From: Pseudomonas sp. FP2335
GTDB taxonomy: Bacteria > Pseudomonadota > Gammaproteobacteria > Pseudomonadales > Pseudomonadaceae
Length of the DNA: 64,000 nt
Assembly (NCBI RefSeq): GCF_030687535.1
Contig: NZ_CP117437.1
Coordinates: 496,001-560,000 of the forward strand
Reading direction: 5' to 3'
Shown here: positions 15,469 through 26,500 of the stretch, piece by piece
Numbering within the stretch: the first letter of the stretch is position 1
How the letters are laid out: each line of letters begins with the position of its first letter
Notes under the pieces: generated by a model
Databases searched by the model: none
Seen by the model: the letters and a program-made list of their open reading frames with translations, nothing else
What the model was told of the DNA's origin: nothing
Made by a program: the position numbers and the translations under genes

Positions 15469-17139
15469 TTATTCACTTGGTTTCTCCAGCAAAATCCGCC
15501 CACTGGAGCAGGCCGCCTCGCCATTGCGGTAGGCGAAGTACAGCTTGCTGCGCTCCTGATCAAAGCGCAGGTGCAGTTGGATGTGGTCGCCCGGCCGTAC
15601 GAGTTGCTGGAACTTGAGCACTTCCATCCCGGCAAAGGTCGCGGGCAGGTCGAGCAGTTGCTGGCCGAGGTTGAACGCCCATTCGATCTGCACCACGCCC
15701 GGCAATACCGGCGTGACCGGGAAGTGGCCGCTGAAGTAGGCCAGGTCCGGCGGGATGCTCAGTTGCAAGGTCCATTCGCCGTCGGCTTCGATTTGTTCCA
15801 GCACTTGTGGGGCTTTTGGCCGTGGGGCCAGCAGCAACGCCTCGACGTGGGCCTGGGGCAGTTTGCCTTGGCTGTTGAGGGGTAACTGGCGCAGCACACG
15901 CCAGCGACGCGGCAGCGCCAAGGCTTCGCAGTGTTGGCTCAGGTGCTGGCGCAGGGCTTGGGTGAGCGCACGACGGCCTTGATTGCGCAGGGCATGCAGG
16001 CCTTCGGCGCTCAGCACCACCAGCGCGCCGAGGGAGGCGCGGTTTTCCTGGACCACGCCCAGGCGGGTTTCGGCGACCCACGGGTGGGCCATCAGCGCCT
16101 GTTCGAGCATGGGCAGGGAGATGCGTTTTTCTTCCAGCTTGACGATGCGGTCCAGGCGCCCGAGCAGTTCGAAGCGGCCATCGGCATGGATGCGCGCGGC
16201 GTCGGCGGTCTGTTCGACATGCCCGGCGGGCAAATAGGGCGAGGCGATGCGCAGGGCACCGTCGGCGTCCTGGCTCAGCGCCACGTCGGCGAACGGCTGC
16301 CAGGGCTGTGCGCCCTGGCGCCAGGCGATGCCGCCGGTTTCCGAGCTGCCGAGGATTTCCGTCGGCCATTGCTGCAAGCGGTCGTACAACTCGCCAGCGG
16401 CCTCGATGGGCAAGGCACCGCCGGAGGAAAACACCCGCGCTACCTGGCTCAGCGCCGGCCAGTCGAGGTTGTCGCCCATGCGCTTGAGCAGCGCCGGGCT
16501 GGCAACCCAGGCGAATTGTGGGTGTTCGCGGCTGGCGCGCTGCAAGTCCTCGGGAAAGGCCAGTTGCTTGCGCACAAAGGTACGCCCGGCACACAGGGGC
16601 CACAGCACGCGGAACAGCAACCCGTAGATATGCTGGGTGGCGACGCTGCCGATGATGCAGGCGTCTTTCAGGTCTGCGCCCCACAGGGTTTCCAGGGCGT
16701 CGACTTCGTTGGCCAGTTGGCGCAGGGTCTTGTCGATGCGCTTGGGTTCGCCGCTGGAACCGGAGGTGCACAGGCTCAGTTGACAGGTGTCCAGATCCAG
16801 CGCCGCAGCGCTCAACGGCGCCTGATACAGGGCGTCGAGGTCCGCGACTTCGGTCAACCAGGCGTCGACGGCTGCGTCCCAGCGTTGGCGGGTTTGCGGT
16901 TGCAAGTCGGCGGGCAGCAGTACGCCGACACCGGCTCGCCAGGCACCCAGCAGGGCGATCGCCAGCAGGCCGGCGTCTTCCAGGTGCACGGCGACGTGCT
17001 GGATACCACGCGCTTGCAGGCCCGCGGCCAGGCTCAGGGACTGCTCCCACAGCTGGGCGTGATTCATTGCAGGTTCGGTCGTGACCGGACGCTGTTCCAG
17101 CGGCTCAAGCAGCAACTGCTCAAGTTTCAACCCATTCAT
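15469..17139 (-). CDS. AMP ligase fused to a hotdog dehydratase (ApeH-ApeI fusion)
   Basis: The 556-residue product has two parts. Residues 1 to about 430 form an acyl-activating enzyme, with the phosphate-binding loop [14 protein letters not shown] near residue 160 and the late motif [15 protein letters not shown]. Residues 440-556 form a FabZ/FabA-like hotdog domain with [14 protein letters not shown], including the catalytic histidine. The first part should activate the aryl acrylate and load it on an ACP; the second should dehydrate intermediates. In E. coli these activities are two genes. ATG 17139 overlaps the upstream stop by four bases. Confidence 0.88.
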   Translation of the reverse strand: MNGLKLEQLLLEPLEQRPVTTEPAMNHAQLWEQSLSLAAGLQARGIQHVAVHLEDAGLLAIALLGAWRAGVGVLLPADLQPQTRQRWDAAVDAWLTEVADLDALYQAPLSAAALDLDTCQLSLCTSGSSGEPKRIDKTLRQLANEVDALETLWGADLKDACIIGSVATQHIYGLLFRVLWPLCAGRTFVRKQLAFPEDLQRASREHPQFAWVASPALLKRMGDNLDWPALSQVARVFSSGGALPIEAAGELYDRLQQWPTEILGSSETGGIAWRQGAQPWQPFADVALSQDADGALRIASPYLPAGHVEQTADAARIHADGRFELLGRLDRIVKLEEKRISLPMLEQALMAHPWVAETRLGVVQENRASLGALVVLSAEGLHALRNQGRRALTQALRQHLSQHCEALALPRRWRVLRQLPLNSQGKLPQAHVEALLLAPRPKAPQVLEQIEADGEWTLQLSIPPDLAYFSGHFPVTPVLPGVVQIEWAFNLGQQLLDLPATFAGMEVLKFQQLVRPGDHIQLHLRFDQERSKLYFAYRNGEAACSSGRILLEKPSE

Positions 17140-17681
17140 ACGCGGCCTCGAACCCTTTGTCGTACCAGCCATTCCACGGCAAACAATAGCCCCATCAACC
17201 CGTAGGCGATCAGGCCGTTGTACAACGTCCACCAGCTCAGTGGCGCCCATAGGGTGAGGGCGGCGGCGAGCAGGCCATTACATAGAAAAAACGCGCTCCA
17301 GACCACGGTGACCTGGCGCGTATACACAATCGCATGGGGTGGCAGTTGCGGATCGGTCATGCGCGCCAGGCGCTCGACCATCGGCGGGCCGTATTTCAGG
17401 CTCAGGCCGAACAGCGCCAGCATGAATGCGCTGACCAGGCTCGGATACCAGCGCAGCAAGTGCGGGTTGTCGAACCAGGCCAACAGCAGGCAGAACACGA
17501 TCACCGCCAAGGCCATCCAGCGGCTGCCGGGACGCCGCGCGCCGGTCATTGCGCGCAATAGCCACAGGCTGCCCAACAGCAGGCCGAATTGCCACGGTGC
17601 AAAGTGCTCGGTGCCGTAATACACCGCAAAGGGGTACAGCAGCCCCGCCAACAACAGGCCAAGGCCGATCAGTCGGCTCAT
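17136..17681 (-). CDS. COG4648-type integral membrane protein (ApeG-like)
   Basis: The 181-residue, very hydrophobic protein has about six helices, starting MSRLIGLGLLLAGLLYPFAVYY. It matches the small membrane protein that always lies between the ACPs and the AMP ligase in aryl polyene clusters. Such proteins are sometimes annotated, without basis, as DNA gyrase subunit B. It may hold the biosynthetic complex at the membrane. It overlaps both neighbours by four bases. Confidence 0.8.
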   Translation of the reverse strand: MSRLIGLGLLLAGLLYPFAVYYGTEHFAPWQFGLLLGSLWLLRAMTGARRPGSRWMALAVIVFCLLLAWFDNPHLLRWYPSLVSAFMLALFGLSLKYGPPMVERLARMTDPQLPPHAIVYTRQVTVVWSAFFLCNGLLAAALTLWAPLSWWTLYNGLIAYGLMGLLFAVEWLVRQRVRGRV

Positions 17682-17932
17682 GCGGCGGGCTGGACCAGAC
17701 GGTACACCGCCTCAACCACGTCGTTCACGGTGCGCACCGCCTTGAACTCTTCGGCAGCGATTTTCTTGCCGGTCTGGCGCTTGATATGGTCGATCAAGTC
17801 CACCGCGTCGATGCTATCGATTTCCAGGTCCTGGTACAGGTTGGCGTCAAGGGTGACGCGTTCCGGCTCCAGTTCAAACAGTTCCACCAGGGCATCGCGC
17901 AAGGTGTTGAAAATATCGTCACGAGTTTGCAT
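17678..17932 (-). CDS. Acyl carrier protein (ApeF-like)
   Basis: An 84-residue ACP whose phosphopantetheine attachment site is Ser40 in LEIDSIDAVDL. Predicted helices surround it as in FabD/FabF-type ACPs. It is one of two ACPs in tandem. In E. coli one of the pair accepts the aryl starter and the other the extender; which is which here cannot be told. The next gene begins at its stop. Confidence 0.92.
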   Translation of the reverse strand: MQTRDDIFNTLRDALVELFELEPERVTLDANLYQDLEIDSIDAVDLIDHIKRQTGKKIAAEEFKAVRTVNDVVEAVYRLVQPAA

Positions 17933-17941
17933 GGTACGGTC

Positions 17942-18214
17942 TCAAGCTGCCTGTCGGGCCGTGACGAACGCCGCAAGGCTGGCCACGTCGGTGAAGTGAT
18001 TGCGGGTGTCCTTGGCGTCGGCATCGATCTTGATGCCGTACTTTTTCTGGATCGCCAGGCCCAACTCCAGGGCGTCTACCGAGTCCAGGCCCAGGCCTTC
18101 GCCGAACAGGGTTTGGTCGCTACCGATGTCGTCGACGCTGATGTCTTCAAGGCCCAGGGCCTCGATGATCAGCGCCTTTATTTCTTGCTCAAGGCGTGTG
18201 TCTCGGTTGCTCAT
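17942..18214 (-). CDS. Acyl carrier protein (ApeE-like)
   Basis: The 90-residue ACP has attachment Ser45 in GLGLDSVDALEL, the classical DSxDxLEL site. It is slightly longer at the N-terminus than its neighbour and has a basic C-terminal end. Its start lies 26 bases inside the 3' end of the acyltransferase gene. It precedes the second ACP by nine bases. Confidence 0.92.
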   Translation of the reverse strand: MSNRDTRLEQEIKALIIEALGLEDISVDDIGSDQTLFGEGLGLDSVDALELGLAIQKKYGIKIDADAKDTRNHFTDVASLAAFVTARQAA

Positions 18215-19004
18215 CTTCGGCGAGCTCCTTAATAAAATAGTCGTGCAGGTAATCGTTGAGCTTGCGTGAAGCCTGGGGCGCGGGCCCCAGTGTGGCGAAC
18301 GCCTGTGGTTCTATATCGGCACCCACGCGCAAACTGAAGTGAAAGCGGCGTTTTGGGATGCGATACCAGGGTTCGGCCTTGGTCAGGGTCGTGGGGCTGA
18401 CCTTGATCACCACCGGGGTGACGATTGTCGCACCGCGCAGGGCAATGGCGGCGCCGCCGCGATGAAAGGCGGGCGCGGCACCGGGTGTGGTGCGGGTGCC
18501 TTCGGGGAAAATGATCAGGGTCTGGCCGTCGCGCAGGGCGTCGGCGGCGGCGTCGAGCATGTCGGCGCTGCCGTCATTGCTGATGTAGCCCGCGTCGCGC
18601 ACCGGGCCACGCATGAACGGGTTCTGGAACAGGCTCTGCTTGACCACGCAGTTGGTCTGGCGCATCAGGCCGATCAGAAACACCACATCGATCAGCGACG
18701 GGTGGTTGGCGACGATCATCTGGCCTGGGCGGCCGAGTTTTTCCGCACCTTCGACGCTGTAGGTGAGGATGCCCAGGCGGTACATCAGGCGAATGAAAAA
18801 CCAGAACAGGCAACTGATGGTGTGGCGGGCGCGCCGTTGATGCTGCTTGGCATCGCCCGGCAGGCAACTGAGCAGCGGGAATACCAGCAAACGCAGGCAC
18901 AGGCCGCCGATGCCAAAGGTCAGGAAGCTGATGGCGGTCGCGAACAGGCGCCAGTAGTAGGCCTGCCGTGGCTTGTCGGTCATTACTTGCGTTGCCAGTT
19001 CCAT
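18189..19004 (-). CDS. 1-acyl-glycerol-3-phosphate-type acyltransferase (ApeD-like)
   Basis: The 271-residue PlsC-family enzyme has the HX4D motif NHPSLID, the glycerolipid-binding FPEGTR motif and an N-terminal membrane helix. It probably acylates the lipid anchor of the polyene. Two starts are possible: ATG 19004 has GGAAG eight bases upstream; ATG 18983 forms a TAATG overlap with the chain-length-factor stop and would give 264 residues. I chose the first for its ribosome binding site. Confidence 0.87.
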   Translation of the reverse strand: MELATQVMTDKPRQAYYWRLFATAISFLTFGIGGLCLRLLVFPLLSCLPGDAKQHQRRARHTISCLFWFFIRLMYRLGILTYSVEGAEKLGRPGQMIVANHPSLIDVVFLIGLMRQTNCVVKQSLFQNPFMRGPVRDAGYISNDGSADMLDAAADALRDGQTLIIFPEGTRTTPGAAPAFHRGGAAIALRGATIVTPVVIKVSPTTLTKAEPWYRIPKRRFHFSLRVGADIEPQAFATLGPAPQASRKLNDYLHDYFIKELAEDEQPRHTP

Positions 19005-19699
19005 ACGCGGTTCTTCCAGGCATGTTGGCAGGCGCCCTGCTCGGTGAGCAGGGTGCGCAGCAGGTTCAGGGCGTGGGGCCACTGGGTTTGAGTGGGTTGG
19101 ACAGTGCCGGTGTGCAGTTCCAGCTGCCACTCGTCGCCCGGTGTCAGCAACAGACCGAGGGCGTAGGGGAATGGCACGTCTTTGATCCAGCTGGCGTAGG
19201 CGGCGGGCGGCTGTTCTTCGGTGATCACCAGCAACACCGCCGGGGCGCCTTCGTTGAGCAGCGCGGCGGCTTCGAGCACGCCGTGCTCCAGGCCATCGCC
19301 GGCGGCGGCGAGGGCGGTCATTTCGCTGGTTTCATTGCGCAGGATCGACCACAGGCCAATCACCGCGTTATGCACCGACAGGCTGAACTGGGTCGGCGAC
19401 AGGGGCTGGTCGTTGGCCAGGTCGCTGAGGATGTCGAGGGTGCGCGGGGTTTCGCCATGCCGGGAGATGAACACCAGCGGCAGATCCTGCAGGCCTTCGG
19501 CCAATGGCCAACCGACGCTGAACGCCATGCGCGCCAGGCGGCTGAGGCGACGGCGCTGCATGGCCGGCAGGAACGACACGTCGGGGGAGGCTTCGCTGGC
19601 TGGCAGCAACACCGGGGCCTGGCACCAGGTGTGCCAGTCCTGCGCGCTGTCGAGACCTGGGGCCCAGGCACGCCATTGGGCGATATTGAAATTGATCAC
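18983..19699 (-). CDS. Ketosynthase chain-length factor (ApeC-like)
   Basis: This 238-residue protein is a truncated ketosynthase homologue. It has the thiolase-fold N-terminal half (FNIAQWRAWAPGL, then SVHNAVIGLWSILRNETSEMTALAAAGDGLEHGVLEA) but no catalytic cysteine or histidines. Proteins of this type pair with ApeO and set chain length. It is the first gene of the operon; its start is a GTG at 19699 without a clear ribosome binding site, which is the weakest part of this call. The promoter must lie in the gap up to 20047. Confidence 0.82.
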   Translation of the reverse strand: MINFNIAQWRAWAPGLDSAQDWHTWCQAPVLLPASEASPDVSFLPAMQRRRLSRLARMAFSVGWPLAEGLQDLPLVFISRHGETPRTLDILSDLANDQPLSPTQFSLSVHNAVIGLWSILRNETSEMTALAAAGDGLEHGVLEAAALLNEGAPAVLLVITEEQPPAAYASWIKDVPFPYALGLLLTPGDEWQLELHTGTVQPTQTQWPHALNLLRTLLTEQGACQHAWKNRVWNWQRK

Positions 19700-20047
19700 T
19701 GAGAGGTTATCCCGCCCCTGCGGGCTTCCATGTGCGGCCGTTGGCCCCGAATACCGGGACAGGGAGCAATGGCCGAATGGCGCGCATTATCCCGGTGCCG
19801 TGGGGTTCTAGCAAACTTTGGTAATGAATTGTTCAAGGCTGATTACAAATGTGTTGGAAAGATTTACAGATTGTCCGTTACCGCAGGTCCGGTTGGATTG
19901 TCGGTTCGTTCTGTTTCATTTGTCGGCGATGGATGACAGTCCGCGCGCCAATCGCCCGTGATGCAGCAATGCATGGATGAACGAGGTAGCTAACAGGCGC
20001 TTTTGCCCTCTACACTCGGACATTCATTGATACACGGAGGTTTTTCC
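19700..20047. other. Divergent intergenic region, APE operon / parA-like gene
   Basis: These 348 bases must hold the promoter of the APE operon (leftward) and that of the ParA-like gene (rightward). A TACACT at about 20010 could be a -10 box for the latter, but I see no convincing -35. No further gene, repeat or RNA stands out. Confidence 0.5.
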
Positions 20048-20818
20048 ATGCGGCGTGTGGTGTTCAATCAGAAAGGCGGTGTGGGCAAGTCCAGCATCGC
20101 CTGCAACCTGGCGGCAGTCAGCGCCAGCGAAGGCTATCGAACCCTGTTGGTGGACCTCGATGCACAAGCCAATTCAACCCAGTACCTTACCGGGCTGACC
20201 GGCAACGACATCCCCATGGGGATCGCGGATTTCTTCAAGCAGACCCTGTCTTCCGGGCCGTTTTCCAAGAAAAACCAGGTGGACATCTACGAAACCCCCT
20301 TCGATAACCTCCACGTGATCACCGCCACCGCCGAGCTGGCTGACTTGCAGCCCAAGCTTGAGGCCAAGCACAAGATCAACAAGCTGCGAAAGTTGTTGGA
20401 CGAGCTGAGCGAAGACTACGACCGGATTTACCTGGACACACCGCCAGCCCTGAATTTTTATGCGGTTTCAGCGCTGATTGCCGCTGATCGCGTACTGATC
20501 CCCTTCGATTGCGACAGTTTCTCGCGCCAGGCCCTGTACGGCCTGCTGGCGGAAATCGAAGAATTGAAGGAAGACCACAACGAAGGCCTTGAAGTGGAAG
20601 GCATCGTGGTCAACCAGTTCCAGGCCCGGGCGAGCCTGCCGCAGCAGATGCTCGACGAGTTGATTGCCGAGGGCCTGCCGGTGCTGCCGGTGTACCTGGC
20701 CAGTTCGGTACGTATGCGCGAATCGCACCAGGAGAGCAAACCGCTGATCCACCTGGACCCACGGCACAAGCTGACCCAGCAGTTTGTGGAGTTGCATAAC
20801 CTGCTGGAAAACGCCTGA
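20048..20818 (+). CDS. ParA-family ATPase
   Basis: The 256-residue protein has the deviant Walker A motif KGGVGKSS near residue 9, Walker A' LLVDLDAQANST and Walker B IYLDTPPAL. It is a MinD/ParA-type dimerising ATPase. CGGAGG lies eight bases before ATG 20048. No parB, parS or replication gene is nearby, so this is not the main chromosome partition locus. Such lone copies are conserved next to APE clusters or trxC in related strains, but the role is not known to me. It may position a cellular cargo. Confidence 0.88.
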   Translation: MRRVVFNQKGGVGKSSIACNLAAVSASEGYRTLLVDLDAQANSTQYLTGLTGNDIPMGIADFFKQTLSSGPFSKKNQVDIYETPFDNLHVITATAELADLQPKLEAKHKINKLRKLLDELSEDYDRIYLDTPPALNFYAVSALIAADRVLIPFDCDSFSRQALYGLLAEIEELKEDHNEGLEVEGIVVNQFQARASLPQQMLDELIAEGLPVLPVYLASSVRMRESHQESKPLIHLDPRHKLTQQFVELHNLLENA

Positions 20819-20841
20819 TCTGACAGATCACTGAAAATCCC

Positions 20842-20930
20842 TGTGGGAGCGGGCTTGCTCGCGAATGCGGTGTATCAGTCACAAATATTTTGACTGGCCC
20901 ACCGCATTCGCGAGCAAGCCCGCTCCCACA
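20842..20930. repeat. REP inverted pair
   Basis: TGTGGGAGCGGGCTTGCTCGCGAATGCGG and its inverted copy flank a 30-base middle; together they can fold into a long hairpin just after the parA-like gene, where it may stabilise or end the transcript. Confidence 0.9.
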
Positions 20931-21065
20931 TTTGTTTTGCATTCCGGCAGAGGGATTTGGATTTGTCCCACAGAGGCTGTAGGACAGGTCTGGCAATAGG
21001 GCATGAGCCTTGTATCGTTGCCTACGCGTACGCCAGAATCCGCCGGCTTGTGCGTCTGGAGGGGT

Positions 21066-21266
21066 GTCTCTTAAGGTTCGCCGGTCGCTGAATGTTCAGT
21101 GATCGGGTTTAGTAGCCCGTGTTGAGGCGTACAGCAATTCTCCATTTTATGGTGGCTGTACGGAGGGCGCTTTCGAGCGCGCCGGTTGCGTCTCCCGGTC
21201 TACTAACCTGCGTACAGCTGCCACCCTCTGTTTAGTAGCGGTCGGTTGCAGCTCCATTTAGGAGAC
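21066..21266 (+). promoter_or_regulatory. Candidate structured leader RNA with alternative pairings, before the DUF6124-like gene
   Basis: Visible elements in order: CGGG-TTTAGTAG-CCCG hairpin (21104-21119); CGTACAGC (21128-21135), which pairs with GCTGTACG (21155-21162); a GCGCT-TTCG-AGCGC tetraloop hairpin (21167-21180); GTCTCC (21190-21195); CTACTAA (21200-21206); CGTACAGC again (21211-21218); TTTAGTAG again (21231-21238); CTCC-ATTTA-GGAG (21252-21264), which buries the ribosome binding site. GCTGTACG can pair with either CGTACAGC. CTACTAA can pair with either TTTAGTAG. GGAGAC at the ribosome binding site can pair with the nearby CTCC or the distant GTCTCC. This is the layout of a leader that switches translation; no known riboswitch class is recognised. 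Confidence 0.5.
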
Positions 21267-21271
21267 GATCC

Positions 21272-21487
21272 ATGGCTAATGTTTATTGCGTCACCCCCAA
21301 CCTCCCCACCGAAACCCTCGTGCTCAACAGCTACGAAACCTTCTCTTCCGTGCGCACCCTGCTGCTCAACCTGTCCAACGACCTCACCGGCGAACACCGC
21401 GACGTGGCCTTGGCGATCCACCAATTGAGCGAACTGGGCGTGCTGCTGGTCGGCCAGATGATGGACCGCGAAGCCCCACTGGCCTGA
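21272..21487 (+). CDS. Small DUF6124/DUF3077-like protein
   Basis: A 71-residue acidic, helical protein (MANVYCVTPNLPTETLVLNS at the start; LLNLSNDLTGEHRDVALAI in the middle). It resembles the short DUF3077/DUF6124 proteins that occur in many copies in Pseudomonas genomes, whose function is unknown. TTTAGGAG lies seven bases before ATG 21272. It follows the RNA-like leader described at 21066. There are no neighbouring partner genes; a REP pair follows at 21505. Confidence 0.7.
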   Translation: MANVYCVTPNLPTETLVLNSYETFSSVRTLLLNLSNDLTGEHRDVALAIHQLSELGVLLVGQMMDREAPLA

Positions 21488-21504
21488 ACCTGCAATGCGA
21501 TCAA

Positions 21505-21576
21505 TGTGGGAGCTGGCTTGCCTGCGATAGCTGTAGTGAATTCAACACTGTCATCGCAGGCAAGCCAGCTCCCACA
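21505..21576. repeat. REP inverted pair (AGCTGGCTTGCCTGCGATAG type)
   Basis: TGTGGGAGCTGGCTTGCCTGCGATAG and its inverted copy face each other with a short middle, between the small DUF6124-like gene and trxC. It lies where two convergent genes end and could serve both as a bidirectional terminator. Confidence 0.9.
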
Positions 21577-21587
21577 TTTCGACCGAG

Positions 21588-22022
21588 TTACACGCCCTGG
21601 CTGCGCAGCCAGGCCATCAACTGCGGCAACGGGAACGCCCCGCTCTGGCGCGCCACTTCGCGGCCGTTCTTGAACAGGATCAAGCTAGGAATCGAACGAA
21701 TCCCCAACTGCGCCGACAGCTGCTGATTGGCCTCACTGTCCAGTTTGGCCAACCGGCACTTACCCTCCAGTTGCCCCGCCGCCTGCTCAAACACCGGCGC
21801 AAAGGATTTGCAGGGCCCACACCAGTCGGCCCACACGTCCACCAGCAGCGGCAAGTCTCCTTTGATCTGGCTGGCGTAGTCGCCTTGCTTCAGCTCGAAA
21901 GGCTTGCTCAGTAAGACTGGCTGCTTGCAGCGCCCGCACTTGGGCGCGTCGCCCAGGCGTTCGCCGGGGATGCGGTTGAGGCCGTTGCAGTGAGGGCAGG
22001 GGATGACGAGAGGGTTGGACAT
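21588..22022 (-). CDS. trxC: Thioredoxin 2
   Basis: The 144-residue protein has an N-terminal zinc-binding extension with paired cysteines (CPHC and CGRC), as found in TrxC and absent from TrxA, then the thioredoxin fold with the active site WCGPC. It reduces disulfides in the cytoplasm, often under oxidative stress. GGAG lies five bases before ATG 22022; the open frame upstream of that lacks support. Confidence 0.95.
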   Translation of the reverse strand: MSNPLVIPCPHCNGLNRIPGERLGDAPKCGRCKQPVLLSKPFELKQGDYASQIKGDLPLLVDVWADWCGPCKSFAPVFEQAAGQLEGKCRLAKLDSEANQQLSAQLGIRSIPSLILFKNGREVARQSGAFPLPQLMAWLRSQGV

Positions 22023-22047
22023 GAGGGCTCCTACAGTAATTGAAAGG

Positions 22048-23559
<1,512 letters not shown>

Positions 23560-26500
23560 TTAGTCGAGTTTGCTCGGCGGCGGTTCGATGACGCCGCCGT
23601 CATTGGCGGGCTTGGCCGGGCTGTCGACTTCCACCAGTTTGTATTCCTGGCCGTGGAGGTTCTTGAGGTAGACCTCCATCTGGCGGAACGAGATGTTGAT
23701 GTGGTGGTTCTTGAACTCGCGGTTGATAAAGCGGTTCACCTCGTCGATCACCGGGTTACGGTCACCGAGGTCGCGCACGTGCATGCGCAGTTCGTGGTCG
23801 AGGGTGCTTTCGCCGAAGTTGAGGAAGTAGACATGAGGTTCCGGTTCCTTCAGCACCCGTGGGTTTTCCCGGGCGGCCTTGAGCAGCAATTCCTTCACCA
23901 GATCCAGATCCGAGCCGTAGTCCACGCCCAGTTTCAGGGTCACACGGGTGATGGTGTCGGTCAGCGACCAGTTGATCAACTGCCCGGTGATGAAGGTCTT
24001 GTTCGGGACGATGATGTCCTTGCGGTCAAAGTCGGTGATCGTGGTGGCGCGAATGCGGATCTTGCTCACCGTGCCCGACAGGTTGCCGATGGTGATGGTG
24101 TCGCCGATCCGTACCGGGCGTTCGAACAGGATCATGATGCCGGAGATAAAGTTGGCGAAGATCTCCTGCATGCCGAAGCCCAGCCCCACCGACAGCGCCG
24201 CCACCAGCCATTGCAACTTGTCCCAGCTCACGCCGAGGGTGGACAGCGTAGACACAAAGCCGACGCCGGCAATCACGTAGGAGAGCAATGTGGTGGTTGC
24301 GTACGCGCTGCCCTGGGCCAGGTCCAGCTTGGACAGCACCAACACTTCCAGCAAGCCCGGCAGGTTGCGTGCCAGGGCAAAGGTAATGCCGACAATGATC
24401 GACGCCCCCAGCAAGTCGCCGATACTGATGGGCACCATGCTGATATTGGCACCTGTGCCGCTGGTGTATTCGTAGAGGGTCACGTTGTCCAGGTAGGAGA
24501 ACACCGTGATCAGGTCCTTCCACACCCAGTACAGCGCCGCGATGAAGCCGCCGAGCAGGGCCAGGCGGATCAGGCGCATCGACTGTTCGTTGACCTGCTC
24601 GATGTCCAGGGTCGGTTCTTCGATCACCGCTTCGCCGTCGCCGGCTTCCTTGGCCGCCTGGCGTTTGGCCAGGGCGCGGGCATAGGCCAGGCGCCGTGCG
24701 GCAACGCCCAGGCCACGGACGAAAGTGGCTTCGATCACCAGCCAGAACATCAGCAGGTACAGGGTGTTGATCAAGCGGTCGCTGAGCTTGAGCGCGGTGT
24801 AGTAGTAGCCGAAGCACACGGCGATAAACAGTGCGATGGGCAGCGCGGTAAACAGCACGCCCACGGCTTTGCGGAACAGCGAGGCCTTTTCGTGCGCGGG
24901 GCTATGCAGCAACAGGCGGCCCAGCAGCCAGGCCATCAAGGCGTAGCACAGCAACACCACGCCGATGCCCAGTACATCGTCGGCCAGCGCCGCCGGTTGG
25001 TGCTCGGCGATGGCCACCACGGCCACCAGGGCCAGTACCACCAGGCCGAGTTTGCGCACCCAGCCTTGCAGGAACTCGACCTGGGGTTTCTCCCAGCGGA
25101 AGTGCAGCTCCGCCACGCCGCCGGGCGCCAGGATGCGATAGGCGGTGTAGAACACCATCCACGCCTGGGCGATCTGCAACAGCGCAGCGCCCAGGTTGGC
25201 GTTTTGCCCACGGGCGTCGATCTGCAAGGCATAGCCGCACAGCGCCAGGCCCAGGGATACCGGCATCGCCAGCAGGATATTGATCAGGATCGCCTGGGGC
25301 GTATGCCACTGGCTGTCGCGCTTGAAGTGGCCGATGTCCTGATGGACTTTGTTCAGGCGCTGATACAGGTTTTTACGCCGCCACAGCAGCGCGCCGATCA
25401 ACAGCAGCAACGGCAGGAACAGCAGCGGCCGCTGGGTCAGGCCGTCATACAACTCGCTGACGCTGGAAGCCCAGGGCAGGGTGGTGATTTGCTTGCTCAG
25501 GTTCGCCGGTACGGTTTCCAGCCACTCGGTGTCCAGCGGCTTGTTGCTGGGGATCCAGAACATCTGCTCATCCAGCGTCGCGCGCAAGGTGGTGGCGGTG
25601 CTCAGCAGTTGTTTCTGGTTGAGTTGCAGGGTGATCGATTCATTCAGCAGCGCACTCAGCTCACGGCTCAGGCGCTCCAGCAGGTCGCTGCGGGTGATCG
25701 CCAGTTCCAGCAGGGTGCGGCGCAGTTGCGGGGTGACGTCTTCCGGCGACTGGTTCGCCAGCAGGTTATCCACATACGCGCTCGGGGAACTGATCAGCTC
25801 ACGCTGTTGATTGACCTCGAACTGGTACAGGCGAATGTTGGCGATGTCGTCCGCCAAGTCGCGGTCCACGGTGAGGCGCGGCAGGGCCTGCTTCTGTTTG
25901 TAGAGGATCTTGGACAGCAGCAGGCTGCCCTTGAGCACGTTGATCTGCTCGTCCAGGGCGGCATCGCTCTGGGTCACGGTGTCCAGTTGCTGCTTGGTCT
26001 GCAGGTTCTTCTGGGTCAGGTCGTTGAGGCGGTCGGTGCTTTTGAGCAGGTAGTCGGACAGCTTCAGGTTGGCCGCGCTTTCGGTGGCCAGCAGGCTGCT
26101 GCCCCCGGCTTTCTGCGCTTCGATGGATTGCTGGGTGACGGTCTGTTGCGACTGTGCCAGGCGTTTCTGGTTGATCAGGGTTTGCAGGTCCTGGATCTCT
26201 TGTTCCAGGCGCGCGGTCTTTTCCATCACCAGGTCATGCTGGCTGTTGCCCAGGTCTTGCAGTTGGCTGTTGCCGGCCAGTTCCTGGCGGCGCAGCGGGA
26301 TCAGCGCGTTGAGCGCGGCAAGTTCGGCGTTGAGCTGGTTGCGCTGGTCGGCGCTGAGGGTCTTGCCGTTGTCTTTGCCAGCCTTGAGGGTCGAGTTGAT
26401 CTGCAGGATGCGCGTCTGGCTGTTGCTGATTTCGGTCTGGGCGCGCTCGGGGCGGGTCTGGGCGGCGATGCTCAGGCTGTTGGCGTCGGCCAGCTCTTTT

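Larger units (their letters stand above)
2770..19699 (-). other. Aryl polyene (APE) biosynthetic gene cluster
   Basis: Nineteen co-directional genes with stop/start overlaps encode all the functions of a type II aryl polyene pathway. The order, read from 19.7 kb down, follows the E. coli ape order C-D-E-F-G-H/I-J-K-L-M-N-O-P-Q-R. The exceptions are an ammonia lyase and an LpxL-like gene near J, and an FAD oxidoreductase plus methyltransferase between M and N. The assignment to ape letters is by family and order from memory of the E. coli cluster, not by alignment. APEs are yellow, membrane-anchored pigments that protect against oxidative stress. Confidence 0.9.

Noticed and set aside
19700..20047. 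Small open frame on the plus strand between the APE operon and the ParA-like gene
   Set aside because: No ribosome binding site and no recognisable product; it is within the promoter region.
20842..21576. CRISPR array or phage attachment repeats
   Set aside because: The repeats are inverted pairs of known REP type, with no regular spacers and no cas or integrase gene.
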